Shown piece after piece: positions 1 to 7,233 of a stretch of DNA of 64,000 nt. The notes under the pieces are model-generated. The model had not been told where the DNA came from and ran no database searches. It was given only the letters and a program-made list of their open reading frames with translations. Source of the DNA: Paenibacillus xylaniclasticus (lineage in GTDB: Bacteria; Bacillota; Bacilli; Paenibacillales; Paenibacillaceae); assembly GCF_004001065.1 (NCBI RefSeq), contig NZ_BIML01000004.1, positions 310,001 through 374,000 of the forward strand, written 5' to 3'. Within the stretch, counting starts at the first letter, position 1. Every line of letters starts with the position of its first letter. A program made the translations under genes and the position numbers.

Positions 1-498
1 CTCGGATATTTCAAATCCGATGTAACAACATATTATGGTAAAATGACTCGCGATGCCGTAGAACGGTTCCAAGCGGATTACGGCTTAGTGCCGGACGGTG
101 TGGCCGGGTCTAAAACGTGGTCGCTGCTCAAACGTGTTTCCGTCAATCAAGCGGAGCTGGATCTGCTCGCCCGTATTATTTATGCGGAGTCCCGCGGAGA
201 GCCGTATAAAGGACAAGTCGCAGTAGGCGCGGTCGTCATGAACCGTCTGCAATCGAACCTGTTCCCGGATACAGTGAAGGGTGTTATTATGCAATCTGGA
301 GCCTTCACGGCTGTCAATGACGGACAGTTTTATTTACAGCCAGATGCAACGGCGTATAAAGCCGCGCTCGATGCCGCTGCAGGCTGGGACCCGACGGGTA
401 ATGCGATTTATTACTTTAACCCGTCGACGGCTACATCCAAATGGATTTGGTCGCGCCCGCAAACGGTACAAATCGGCCGTCATATTTTTGCCAAGTAA
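1..498 (+). CDS. SleB-type cell wall hydrolase, 5' end missing
   Basis: The reading frame is open from base 1, so the gene starts upstream of the window. About 165 C-terminal residues are visible. The first 40 look like the end of a peptidoglycan-binding repeat (AVERFQADYGLVPDG...). The rest is a Hydrolase_2 (SleB) domain, with the probable catalytic Glu in the IIYAESRGEP segment and the typical VAVGAVVMNR helix after it. The family consists of lytic transglycosylase-like enzymes that cut spore cortex or vegetative peptidoglycan outside the membrane. An internal ATG at 43 exists but would cut the binding repeat, so I do not take it as the start. Whether this is SleB itself or a paralogue cannot be decided without the N terminus. 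Confidence 0.85.
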   Translation, partial: LGYFKSDVTTYYGKMTRDAVERFQADYGLVPDGVAGSKTWSLLKRVSVNQAELDLLARIIYAESRGEPYKGQVAVGAVVMNRLQSNLFPDTVKGVIMQSGAFTAVNDGQFYLQPDATAYKAALDAAAGWDPTGNAIYYFNPSTATSKWIWSRPQTVQIGRHIFAK

Positions 499-503
499 CA
501 AAT

Positions 504-560
504 AAACAGGCGCTCTCCGGACCCTCTTGCAAAGGTTTCGGACAAGCGCCTGTTTGTTTT
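504..560. terminator. Bidirectional intrinsic terminator
   Basis: A perfect 11-bp inverted repeat, AAACAGGCGCT (504-514) and AGCGCCTGTTT (545-555), has T-rich flanks on both strands. It lies between the convergent hydrolase and arsB genes and can serve both. Confidence 0.8.
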
Positions 561-570
561 ATTCCTTCGA

Positions 571-1866
571 TTACATATAAAGTACGTAAAGCCATGCGTA
601 AAGTCCACACAGCGTAATGAACAACACGGGAACGGTAAGAATAATGCCAGTCTTCATATATGCTCGCCAAGAAATCGTAACGCCTTTGCGGTGCAGCACG
701 TGAAGCCATATTAATGTGGCAAGTGATCCGATCGGCGTCATTTTAGGCCCGAGATCGGAGCCGATTACATTCGCATAGACGAGCGCCTCGGCGATGGCGC
801 CAGACGTTTCGGTGTCGGCAATGGCAAGCGCATCGATCATTACAGTCGGCAGATTGTTCATGACCGAGGATAGAATTGCAGCAATGAATCCTCCTCCGAC
901 GGAGGCGGCGAACAACCCATGGTCTGAGAACCATTGAAGTAATTCGGTTAATCGGTCAATGAAGCCTGCATTACGTAAACCGTAGACGACAATGTACATG
1001 CCAATGGAAAAAATGACTATCGACCACGGGGCTTGTCTAACAATTTCGCCGGTCTTTATATGAGGGCTTCGCCTTGCGGCAATAAGCAGTGCCGCCGCTG
1101 CTAATAGAGCGATGACGCATACCGGTATAGCCAGCCACTCACTTGACAAATAAGCGACCATCAGAATCGATAAAATAATCCAGCTCAGCCGGAACAGTCG
1201 AACGTCCTTGATCGCGCTCATCGGGGCAACAAGCTGCTTGTCGTCGTAACGTTTCGGTATTGACCTTCTGTAATACAGCAGGAGTACCAGTAAGCTTGCA
1301 CCAATCGCAATTAGACCTGGAACGATCATTCGCCCTGCATATTCAGCGAAGCCAACGCCGAAGTAATCGGCCGCCACGATGTTGACCAGATTGCTAATAA
1401 TTAACGGTGTCGAAGCGGTATCGGATATAAAGCCGCTCGCCATTACGAAGGGCAGCACCAGCCGTTCATCAAGCCTGAGAGCTCGTACCGTTGCCAGCAC
1501 GATTGGCGTGAGAATTAGCGCTGCGCCGTCGTTCGCAAAGAAGACGGACACGGCGGCCCCGAGCAGTACCATATAGATAAACAAGCGATGACCGCTGCCG
1601 TGTGCGAGCTTTGCCATATGCAGCGCAGACCACTCGAAAAAGCCGATTTCATCTAATACAATGGATATAATAATTATACCGATGAACGTAAATGTCGCAT
1701 TCCATACAATTGATGTGACTTCTACGATATCGTTCCAGCCGACAATACCAAGCAGGACGGCAAGCAGCGCGCCCCCGCTTGCAGACCATCCGATGTTAAG
1801 CTTGCGCGGCTGCCATATGACTAGACTGACGGTTAGAACAAATAGAAGCAGTGCGATAATCCCCAT
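571..1866 (-). CDS. arsB: ArsB-family arsenite/anion permease
   Basis: A 431-residue integral membrane protein with 11-12 predicted hydrophobic segments along its whole length, the usual size of ArsB. The motifs FANDGAALILTPI (around residue 110) and VMNNLPTVMIDALAI (around 340) are the paired signatures of the ArsB/NhaD ion transporter superfamily. ArsB exports arsenite across the cytoplasmic membrane using the proton gradient. No arsR, arsA or arsC lies beside it, so arsenite as substrate is assigned from sequence resemblance only; a related anion is possible. It is a single-gene unit converging on the hydrolase at 1-498. Confidence 0.8.
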   Translation of the reverse strand: MGIIALLLFVLTVSLVIWQPRKLNIGWSASGGALLAVLLGIVGWNDIVEVTSIVWNATFTFIGIIIISIVLDEIGFFEWSALHMAKLAHGSGHRLFIYMVLLGAAVSVFFANDGAALILTPIVLATVRALRLDERLVLPFVMASGFISDTASTPLIISNLVNIVAADYFGVGFAEYAGRMIVPGLIAIGASLLVLLLYYRRSIPKRYDDKQLVAPMSAIKDVRLFRLSWIILSILMVAYLSSEWLAIPVCVIALLAAAALLIAARRSPHIKTGEIVRQAPWSIVIFSIGMYIVVYGLRNAGFIDRLTELLQWFSDHGLFAASVGGGFIAAILSSVMNNLPTVMIDALAIADTETSGAIAEALVYANVIGSDLGPKMTPIGSLATLIWLHVLHRKGVTISWRAYMKTGIILTVPVLFITLCGLYAWLYVLYM

Positions 1867-2043
1867 GTTGTATAAATCTCCGTTCTCTATGAAGCAATTA
1901 ATATAGAATCTGTATGTTAATTATAATGATTTTGAGCAGAACGTAAATCACTACTCGACATCGATGGTGGCGAGAGCCCAATAGTCGATGGTATGATTAA
2001 ACATGATTGTGGAAACTGACAGAAGTATGGAGGTTAATGACGA

Positions 2044-2322
2044 ATGAAAATTAGCATATTGAAAAGCGGAATGACGTATACGGAAGAAGACGGCTATGTT
2101 GGTTTCGTTCATTTTGAAGTCGAAGGTCATGTTCGCAAGTACGAAATGGCGCTGCAGAGCAAGAAAGGCCGCGATTGGGGCTACAGTCTGTTCTTCTTGG
2201 ACGGTTCGGGTCCGGAGGAGCAGATTAATCAAGTAGAGGAGCAGCTTGAAGAGGATGATGAGTTGTACGATCGACTAATCGATGCAGCGCGACAATCGCT
2301 AGAATCGAAAGCGGTGGAATAA
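2044..2322 (+). CDS. Conserved hypothetical protein, acidic C terminus
   Basis: A 92-residue soluble protein that I do not assign to a named family. The N-terminal half reads as a small beta sheet (MKISILKSGMTY..., GYVGFVHFEVEGHV). The C-terminal third is a strongly acidic helix (VEEQLEEDDELYDRL). The ATG has a good ribosome binding site, TGGAGG, 8-9 bases upstream. There is no signal peptide or membrane segment. It stands alone between arsB (divergent) and the phosphodiesterase gene about 100 bp downstream. Confidence 0.7.
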   Translation: MKISILKSGMTYTEEDGYVGFVHFEVEGHVRKYEMALQSKKGRDWGYSLFFLDGSGPEEQINQVEEQLEEDDELYDRLIDAARQSLESKAVE

Positions 2323-2428
2323 TGATCTTCTAATTGCTATAGATACATACTAGACTTACATAGTACTTGCAGCTTAGATCGAGCTGAAGACGAAGTCCGT
2401 TCGATGGATTCCGAAGGGAGGTGCTCGG

Positions 2429-2932
2429 TTGAAAGTCGTCGTTGTATCGGATACGCATATGCCCAAAATGGCGAAGCAGCTGCCAGACAGACTGCTTGCA
2501 GAGCTGGAACATACAGACGCGATCATCCATGCGGGAGACTGGACGGATTCGTCTGTTTTTCATGCGCTTCGTCAATATGCTCCGGTATATGGGATATGCG
2601 GTAATAATGACGGACCGGGGCTTGTCCGGCGGCTCGGCTTCCGAAGGATCGTCCAGATCGAGAAGGTGAAGGTTGGTATCGTTCATGGGCATGGTCCAGG
2701 CCGGCGGGAAGAGACGGAGACACGGGCTATCCGTTCATTCGCATCGAATGAAGTCGATGTCATTGTGTTCGGCCATACGCATATTCCTTTGAAGAAGACA
2801 AAGGAAGGGATCCTGCTGTTTAATCCCGGTTCGCTGACGGATAAACGCAGAGCGGGCTGCTGCACGTTCGGCATCTTGAAGATCGAAGGAAGAAGACTGT
2901 TCGCCGAGCATGTCGTTCTCCCTAGCAAATGA
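2429..2932 (+). CDS. YfcE/MJ0936-type metallophosphoesterase
   Basis: A 167-residue calcineurin-like phosphoesterase. The metal-binding motifs appear in order: DTH (D8, H10), GDWTD near residue 37, GNND near 58, HGH in the middle and GHTHIP near the C terminus. Members of this group hydrolyse phosphodiesters with two divalent metals; the cellular substrate is usually unknown. The start is TTG, preceded by GAAGGGAGG at 8-9 bases. The next gene (HAD phosphatase) begins 34 bp after the stop, so the two are probably cotranscribed. Confidence 0.85.
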   Translation: MKVVVVSDTHMPKMAKQLPDRLLAELEHTDAIIHAGDWTDSSVFHALRQYAPVYGICGNNDGPGLVRRLGFRRIVQIEKVKVGIVHGHGPGRREETETRAIRSFASNEVDVIVFGHTHIPLKKTKEGILLFNPGSLTDKRRAGCCTFGILKIEGRRLFAEHVVLPSK

Positions 2933-2966
2933 AGCTCAAATTGTAATTAGAAAGGGAAGAATCGGG

Positions 2967-3686
2967 ATGCACGAAATTAGGCATTATTTTTTTGATATGG
3001 ATGATACGTTATATGATCAAATGGAGCCTTTTCGAATGTCGATTATCCGTGAAGGGATGTGGCAGGATAAGAGCAGAGCGGAGTTCGATCAGCTGTTTAA
3101 ACGAGTCCGTTACCATAGCGACGAGCTGTGGGACGAATACTGCGCAGGGACAATGACGCTGGAACAAACCCGGCGGCTGCGTTTGTCGCTTGCTTTTGCG
3201 GAATACGGAATCACTGTGTCGGATGAACAAGCGGACAGGCTGCAAGAGGCATATGAGCGGGAGCAGCAGTCCATTCAACCGTCCGAGGGCATTATTCCGC
3301 TGCTGCAGGCAATTCGGGAACGGGGTCATGATATCGGTATTATTACGAATGGTCCGGTCGCTCATCAGCGGCGCAAAATCGATGCTCTTGGCGTGGAACG
3401 CTACGTCAATGAAGGGTGGACGTTCGTGTCCGATGCGGTCGGTATCGCGAAGCCAGATCCAAGGTTGTTCGATGCAGTGAACCGCGCGACTGGCACGAAG
3501 CCGGAGCATTGCATCTATATCGGCGACAATTGGCGCAATGACATTGTTGGTGCCTGCGAAGCGGGCTGGCGGTGCGTCTGGTTGAATAACCGGGGGCGGT
3601 CACCGGAGACCGAGCATCGGCCGCTCCATGAATGCGTCGACATTGACGATCTTACCCGTAAGCTGTTAAGTGTTAATCACATATAG
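2967..3686 (+). CDS. HAD-superfamily phosphatase (YjjG-like)
   Basis: A 239-residue HAD hydrolase. The DxD nucleophile motif (D10 and D12 in FFDMDDTLYD), motif II (ITNGPV), the motif III Lys (AKPDP) and motif IV (GDNWRNDIVGA) are all present, with a helical cap between. These features match the YjjG/YsaA-type nucleotidase subgroup; the true substrate is inferred only. I place the start at ATG 2967 because AAAGGGAAGA lies just upstream; the frame is open to an earlier start at 2910 with no ribosome binding site. A terminator follows the gene. Confidence 0.85.
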   Translation: MHEIRHYFFDMDDTLYDQMEPFRMSIIREGMWQDKSRAEFDQLFKRVRYHSDELWDEYCAGTMTLEQTRRLRLSLAFAEYGITVSDEQADRLQEAYEREQQSIQPSEGIIPLLQAIRERGHDIGIITNGPVAHQRRKIDALGVERYVNEGWTFVSDAVGIAKPDPRLFDAVNRATGTKPEHCIYIGDNWRNDIVGACEAGWRCVWLNNRGRSPETEHRPLHECVDIDDLTRKLLSVNHI

Positions 3687-3703
3687 GCTCATAAATATTG
3701 TGT

Positions 3704-3735
3704 AGCCGGCTCATCGATGATGGGCCGGCTTCTGT
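3704..3735 (+). terminator. Intrinsic terminator after HAD gene
   Basis: The inverted repeat AGCCGGC (3704-3710) and GCCGGCT (3724-3730), with a 13-base loop, is followed by a short T-containing stretch. Confidence 0.6.
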
Positions 3736-3751
3736 CATTGTGACAATTTCA

Positions 3752-3862
3752 TTAGGATAACCTCGCTAAACCATTGCAGATTGCCGCTCGCGAAACCATA
3801 TTTACACCGATTTTAGAATCGATGACCTCTTTAAGAGCATCTCTAATTTGTTCTTCACTCAT
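3752..3862 (-). pseudogene. Remnant of a DUF59/MIP18-type metal-sulfur cluster protein
   Basis: The minus strand encodes a 36-residue frame, MSEEQIRDALKEVIDSKIGV..., ending in TAA. Its first 21 residues match the start of DUF59/MIP18-family proteins (MSEEQ..ALKEVIDPEIGVNVVDLGLIY in typical members), which act in iron-sulfur cluster assembly and are about 100 residues long. After VNMV the sequence diverges and stops. The conserved Pro of DPE is replaced (DSK). A GAAGG ribosome-binding-like sequence precedes the ATG. I read it as a decayed, truncated copy; a genuine small protein is the alternative. Confidence 0.55.
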
Positions 3863-4014
3863 TTGCCTTCACGTCCTTAGGCTTTTATTCTGACATTATT
3901 CTGCCCTAATCATAGATATGGGTATGAGCTGCAATTACTGGTATGGGCTGCTGCTTGACATCTGAATATTTTCGATCTGTTCTGCACAATCTTTGATTTA
4001 ACTTCCCGGAAAGG

Positions 4015-4197
4015 ATGGATGAAGCTGTGACCGATCTCAACAACATTCATAACGAGCACCGTCGTACCGATAACAACGGACAGCGGCACAATAAAGTTCA
4101 TGGCGGCGAATTTCGAAATGGTCGTTTAAGCCAAATTAAAAATAACAATCCTGATGGTGAAGAAGTGCCCAATGAGTATTTAAGTCAAAAAGAATAA
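4015..4197 (+). CDS. Doubtful small hydrophilic ORF
   Basis: A 60-residue frame rich in Asn, His, Arg and Glu (for example NNIHNEHRRTDNNGQRHN). It has AAAGGATGG directly before the ATG and ends 120 bp before the DUF2512 gene. No family is recognised. The opposite strand carries an overlapping hydrophobic frame (3910-4101) that looks like a membrane-protein fragment, so this stretch may instead be decayed sequence, in line with the DUF59 remnant next to it. Between 3863 and 4014 I see only an imperfect 12-bp direct repeat (3921-3932 and 3940-3951). Confidence 0.25.
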   Translation: MDEAVTDLNNIHNEHRRTDNNGQRHNKVHGGEFRNGRLSQIKNNNPDGEEVPNEYLSQKE

Positions 4198-4238
4198 ACG
4201 ATTCAAGGTTTCTGACGATCGGGCTATTTGGGAAAAGT

Positions 4239-4275
4239 GATCAAAGGAGAGATCATCATATCTGCTCCTTTGATC
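4239..4275 (+). repeat. Perfect 11-bp inverted repeat
   Basis: GATCAAAGGAG (4239-4249) pairs with CTCCTTTGATC (4265-4275) across a 15-base loop. There is no T-run, so it is a weak terminator candidate. It lies about 40 bp upstream of the DUF2512 gene and could also shape that transcript's leader. Confidence 0.5.
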
Positions 4276-4316
4276 GTTAACAACCGAGCTATTGCTTTCA
4301 ATTAGAGGTGACAGTG

Positions 4317-4658
4317 ATGATAAAATTTGTTTTAAAATGGATCGTTATTGGAGCTATTGTCGTATCATTATTGATGTATTATGCTGATGTTTCTTTCACC
4401 AGCGCCGCAATTACAGCAACTGCTCTTACTATAATCGCCTATCTCGTAGGGGATCAGCTCGTCCTTCGGCTTACGAACAATACGGTAGCCACTATTGTAG
4501 ATGCGATATTGGCTTATGCTTTCTTATGGTTTGTAGCCGACCGAATGGACTGGGATCTTAGCAGCGGAGAGATATTGGTTATGACTGTGATCATTGGTAT
4601 TGCAGAATGGTTTATCCACCGTTATATTTTGCGTGAACAATTATCCGTAAAAGGATAG
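4317..4658 (+). CDS. YndM-like DUF2512 membrane protein
   Basis: A 113-residue protein with four hydrophobic segments separated by short turns, matching the size and pattern of the DUF2512/YndM family of Bacillaceae and Paenibacillaceae. Its function is unknown and it sits in the cytoplasmic membrane. I use ATG 4317 because AGAGGTG lies 6-7 bases upstream; GTG codons at 4308 and 4314 overlap that binding site. It is a single-gene unit closed by a strong terminator. Confidence 0.75.
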   Translation: MIKFVLKWIVIGAIVVSLLMYYADVSFTSAAITATALTIIAYLVGDQLVLRLTNNTVATIVDAILAYAFLWFVADRMDWDLSSGEILVMTVIIGIAEWFIHRYILREQLSVKG

Positions 4659-4675
4659 AGAAGTTGTTAAGGGCG

Positions 4676-4712
4676 AGCAGACTTTGGTTAATAACCAGGG
4701 TCTGCTTTTTTT
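4676..4712 (+). terminator. Strong intrinsic terminator
   Basis: Arms AGCAGAC (4676-4682) and GTCTGCT (4700-4706) run directly into a T-run. Confidence 0.8.
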
Positions 4713-4738
4713 ATCTGGAAATCGTCCCAATCAACCTA

Positions 4739-4767
4739 TTGCCAAAACTAATGTTATTAGTTAAAAT
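4739..4767 (+). promoter_or_regulatory. SigA-type promoter of the MBL/TetR operon
   Basis: TTGCCA (4739-4744), a 17-base spacer and TAAAAT (4762-4767). The spacer is filled exactly by operator O1, so repressor binding would block RNA polymerase. Confidence 0.65.
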
Positions 4768-4786
4768 AAAACTAATGGTATTAGTT
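4746..4786. promoter_or_regulatory. Twin operators, probable TetR autoregulation sites
   Basis: Two copies of the same palindrome occur: AACTAAT-GTT-ATTAGTT (4746-4762) and AACTAAT-GGT-ATTAGTT (4770-4786), the second extended by two more base pairs per arm. Their centres are 24 bp apart. O1 fills the promoter spacer and O2 covers the expected start of transcription. The operon they control encodes a TetR repressor, the obvious candidate ligand; that link is inference. Confidence 0.7.
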
Positions 4787-4811
4787 TTTGTATATGAGGG
4801 AGGCTAATTAA

Positions 4812-5528
4812 ATGAAAATAACGTCGTTCGGTAAGGTTCATCAACTGTCGTTCATGCCTTCGTTGTTTCCGGTCAACTGTTATTTAGTTGAAGAGGACAA
4901 CGAGCTGACGCTGATTGACTGTGCATTGCCATACAGTGCCAAAGGAATTATGAATACAGCAGCGGCCATCGGCAAGCCGATTACACATATTGCGCTTACT
5001 CATGCACACGGCGACCATATTGGAGCATTGGATGAGTTGAAACGGCAGCTTCCGGAAGCGAAAGTATCGATTTCGGCACGAGATGCTAGGCTGCTTCGCG
5101 GTGACCGCTCATTGGATCAGCATGAACATCAGCAGCCGATTCGGGGCGGCGTACCAAAGCCGGGAGCGATTCAGACGGTGCCCGATCTGCTCCTGTCTGA
5201 AGGAGACCGAGTCGGTTCATTTGAAGTCATCGTTTCCCCAGGCCACACACCAGGCTCGATCTCGTTCTGGGAACCTAACAGCCGTATTCTTATTGCAGGG
5301 GATGCTTTCTCGCTGCGAGGAGGAACGGCAGTATCCGGTAAAGTCGTACCGTTATTTCCGTTTCCGGCTATGGCAACGTGGAGCAAAGAGCAGGCCGTTA
5401 TGAGCGCTGAACGTCTGCTGCAGCTGGAGCCTGCTGTGCTGGCGGTAGGGCATGGAAGCATGCTTCATCATCCGCAGCAATCCATGTCAAGAGCAATCGC
5501 GCAAGCGAGACAGGCTCTTCAAGCATAG
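4812..5528 (+). CDS. MBL-fold metallo-hydrolase
   Basis: A 238-residue metallo-beta-lactamase-fold protein. The metal site motif HAHGDHIG lies near residue 63, followed by PGHTPGS, AGDAF and a C-terminal GHG, the complete ligand set of glyoxalase II/AHL-lactonase-like hydrolases. The substrate is unknown; quinoline-degrading and lactonase-like relatives are common in this family. There is no signal peptide, so it is cytosolic. The ATG has AGGGAGG upstream. The tetR gene follows after 11 bp, and both are predicted to be repressed through the twin operators. Confidence 0.85.
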   Translation: MKITSFGKVHQLSFMPSLFPVNCYLVEEDNELTLIDCALPYSAKGIMNTAAAIGKPITHIALTHAHGDHIGALDELKRQLPEAKVSISARDARLLRGDRSLDQHEHQQPIRGGVPKPGAIQTVPDLLLSEGDRVGSFEVIVSPGHTPGSISFWEPNSRILIAGDAFSLRGGTAVSGKVVPLFPFPAMATWSKEQAVMSAERLLQLEPAVLAVGHGSMLHHPQQSMSRAIAQARQALQA

Positions 5529-5539
5529 GGGGAAGCACT

Positions 5540-6118
5540 ATGTCACCAAGGGTTGGATTGGATTATGGAATGATCGTTCGGGCTGCAGCAACGATTGCTG
5601 ATGAGTCAGGCCTGTCAGCTGTAACGCTGGCCTCACTTGCACAGAAGCTTAACGTTCGTCCTCCGTCATTGTATAACCATGTCGATGGTCTGCCGGGTGT
5701 GATGGCAATGCTAAGGCTGCATGGCTTGCAGCAGCTGCTGCAGACTATAGAAGCTGCGCTTCAACGTAATAATGAAGAAGAGGGCGAAGCGCTGCTGCAA
5801 GTTGCAGAAGCCTATGCTGCTTTTGCGCTGCAGCATCCAGGCTTGTATGAGGCGACCCAGATATTGCCGGATGCGGAAAATCCGGAAGCGGCAGAAGTGT
5901 CGAAACGAATTGTGGAGCTGGTGTCCCGCTTGATTCGTCGTTATTTACCGGTGTCCGTAGATGAAGAGGAGGTTATACATGCTGTAAGAGGGTTTCGAAG
6001 CTTGCTGCACGGCTTCACTTCACTTAGTAATACGGGCGGATTCGGGTTGCCATATTCAACGAATGAGAGCTTTCAATATATGATGCGAGCGTATTTGAAC
6101 GGCATTAACTACACGTAA
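5540..6118 (+). CDS. TetR/AcrR-family repressor with WHG-type C-terminal domain
   Basis: A 192-residue regulator. The N terminus has the TetR helix-turn-helix (LASLAQKLNVRPPSLYNHVDG, about residues 34-54). The C-terminal ligand domain starts with the YAAFALQHPGLYEATQ segment typical of the TetR_C_33/WHG group. Its ribosome binding site is GGGGGAAG. It is the second gene of the MBL operon and most likely binds the duplicated palindromes in that promoter. Its inducer may be the substrate or product of the MBL hydrolase. Confidence 0.85.
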   Translation: MSPRVGLDYGMIVRAAATIADESGLSAVTLASLAQKLNVRPPSLYNHVDGLPGVMAMLRLHGLQQLLQTIEAALQRNNEEEGEALLQVAEAYAAFALQHPGLYEATQILPDAENPEAAEVSKRIVELVSRLIRRYLPVSVDEEEVIHAVRGFRSLLHGFTSLSNTGGFGLPYSTNESFQYMMRAYLNGINYT

Positions 6119-6150
6119 CCAAACCTGTAAGAGGGGGTAGCTCTGAATTA

Positions 6151-7158
6151 ATGCTAATCCAAACGTCGAATAATACTGAGCGCGAAGATGCGATGTTACC
6201 CCGCCAGTCTGCGAAGGAAGCTGGACTGGAATATAAGCGGCTGGACCGGATGCGTCAGCAGTTACCTGCTCTTGGTATGAAGAGCGTAGTCCTTGTATCG
6301 AACGGTTCTCTCGTTTGGGAATGGCACGAGCATGGGGAGGATCGGCCGCTGTCGCTTTATTCATGTACGAAGAGCGTAATATCGCTGCTTATTGGCATTG
6401 CGATTGGCCAAGGACTTCTGTCCGGGATGGAGGAACGGGCGGCGGAATGGCTCGAACCGCTCCGCCGTTCGGCTGATAGTCGGAAGCGGGAGCTTACAAT
6501 CGGTCATATGCTGACAATGACAGCGGGCTTCGATTGGCAGGATTTCGATAAGCCGTATTGGGCGATGAAACGGACAAATGATTGGGTGGCATTCGCGGCA
6601 GATCGTCCGATCATTCATGAACCAGGTAAAGTGTTCTGCTACAACAGCGGCTGCTCTCATATGCTGTCTGCTGTATTGACTGCCGCGGCCGGCAAGAGCG
6701 CAATGAGCTTTGCTTCAGAGCATTTATTCGGACCATTAGGCATTAAGCGAGCGGCCTGGAGCTCACGCAACGGGATCAATGACGGCGGTACGGGGCTGCA
6801 CTTAAGCTCGCGCGACATGGCGAAGCTCGGCTTGCTTTGCTTGCAGCAGGGGCGAATGGCTGGAGAACAGCTTGTGCCGGCAGATTGGCTGGACATAACG
6901 ACTAAGCCGTACCATAAAGCGCTGTCTCATTATGAACCACATATATACGGTTGTTACGGTGGGCATTGGTGGGTCGATGAGGGCGACGGGGCTAGCGGAC
7001 CGTTTTATTTCGCCTTCGGCTACGGTGGTCAATATTTGATCGTCGCGCCAAAGCTGCAAGCTGTTGCAGTTATTCGTAAGAAGCCCGCCGGTCGCAACCA
7101 AGCAATCATATCACGGGATTTATTTCATTATGTGCTTGTTCCTTCTCTTCCCCGTTGA
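6151..7158 (+). CDS. Serine hydrolase of the beta-lactamase (class C/CubicO) family
   Basis: A 335-residue protein with the SxxK motif (S71-C-T-K74), a YNSG motif as the Tyr-x-Asn element, and a late FGYGGQ segment in the position of the HxG/KTG box. These are the active-site elements of class C beta-lactamase-like esterases and D-amino peptidases. No signal peptide is visible, so it is probably a cytosolic esterase rather than a resistance enzyme. Start ATG 6151 lies 12 bases after GAGGGGG. It follows tetR by 32 bp and may be the third gene of that operon. Confidence 0.8.
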   Translation: MLIQTSNNTEREDAMLPRQSAKEAGLEYKRLDRMRQQLPALGMKSVVLVSNGSLVWEWHEHGEDRPLSLYSCTKSVISLLIGIAIGQGLLSGMEERAAEWLEPLRRSADSRKRELTIGHMLTMTAGFDWQDFDKPYWAMKRTNDWVAFAADRPIIHEPGKVFCYNSGCSHMLSAVLTAAAGKSAMSFASEHLFGPLGIKRAAWSSRNGINDGGTGLHLSSRDMAKLGLLCLQQGRMAGEQLVPADWLDITTKPYHKALSHYEPHIYGCYGGHWWVDEGDGASGPFYFAFGYGGQYLIVAPKLQAVAVIRKKPAGRNQAIISRDLFHYVLVPSLPR

Positions 7159-7233
7159 TCTAGACCTGCCGTTCCCTACTCATTCTCGCTTACATACTCT
7201 ATTTAATAGTAAGTAAGCAAGAGGTGAGGTTAT

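Noticed and set aside
3910-4101. Membrane-protein-like ORF on the minus strand
   Set aside because: Only one hydrophobic stretch, no binding site, overlaps another doubtful frame; more likely decayed sequence.
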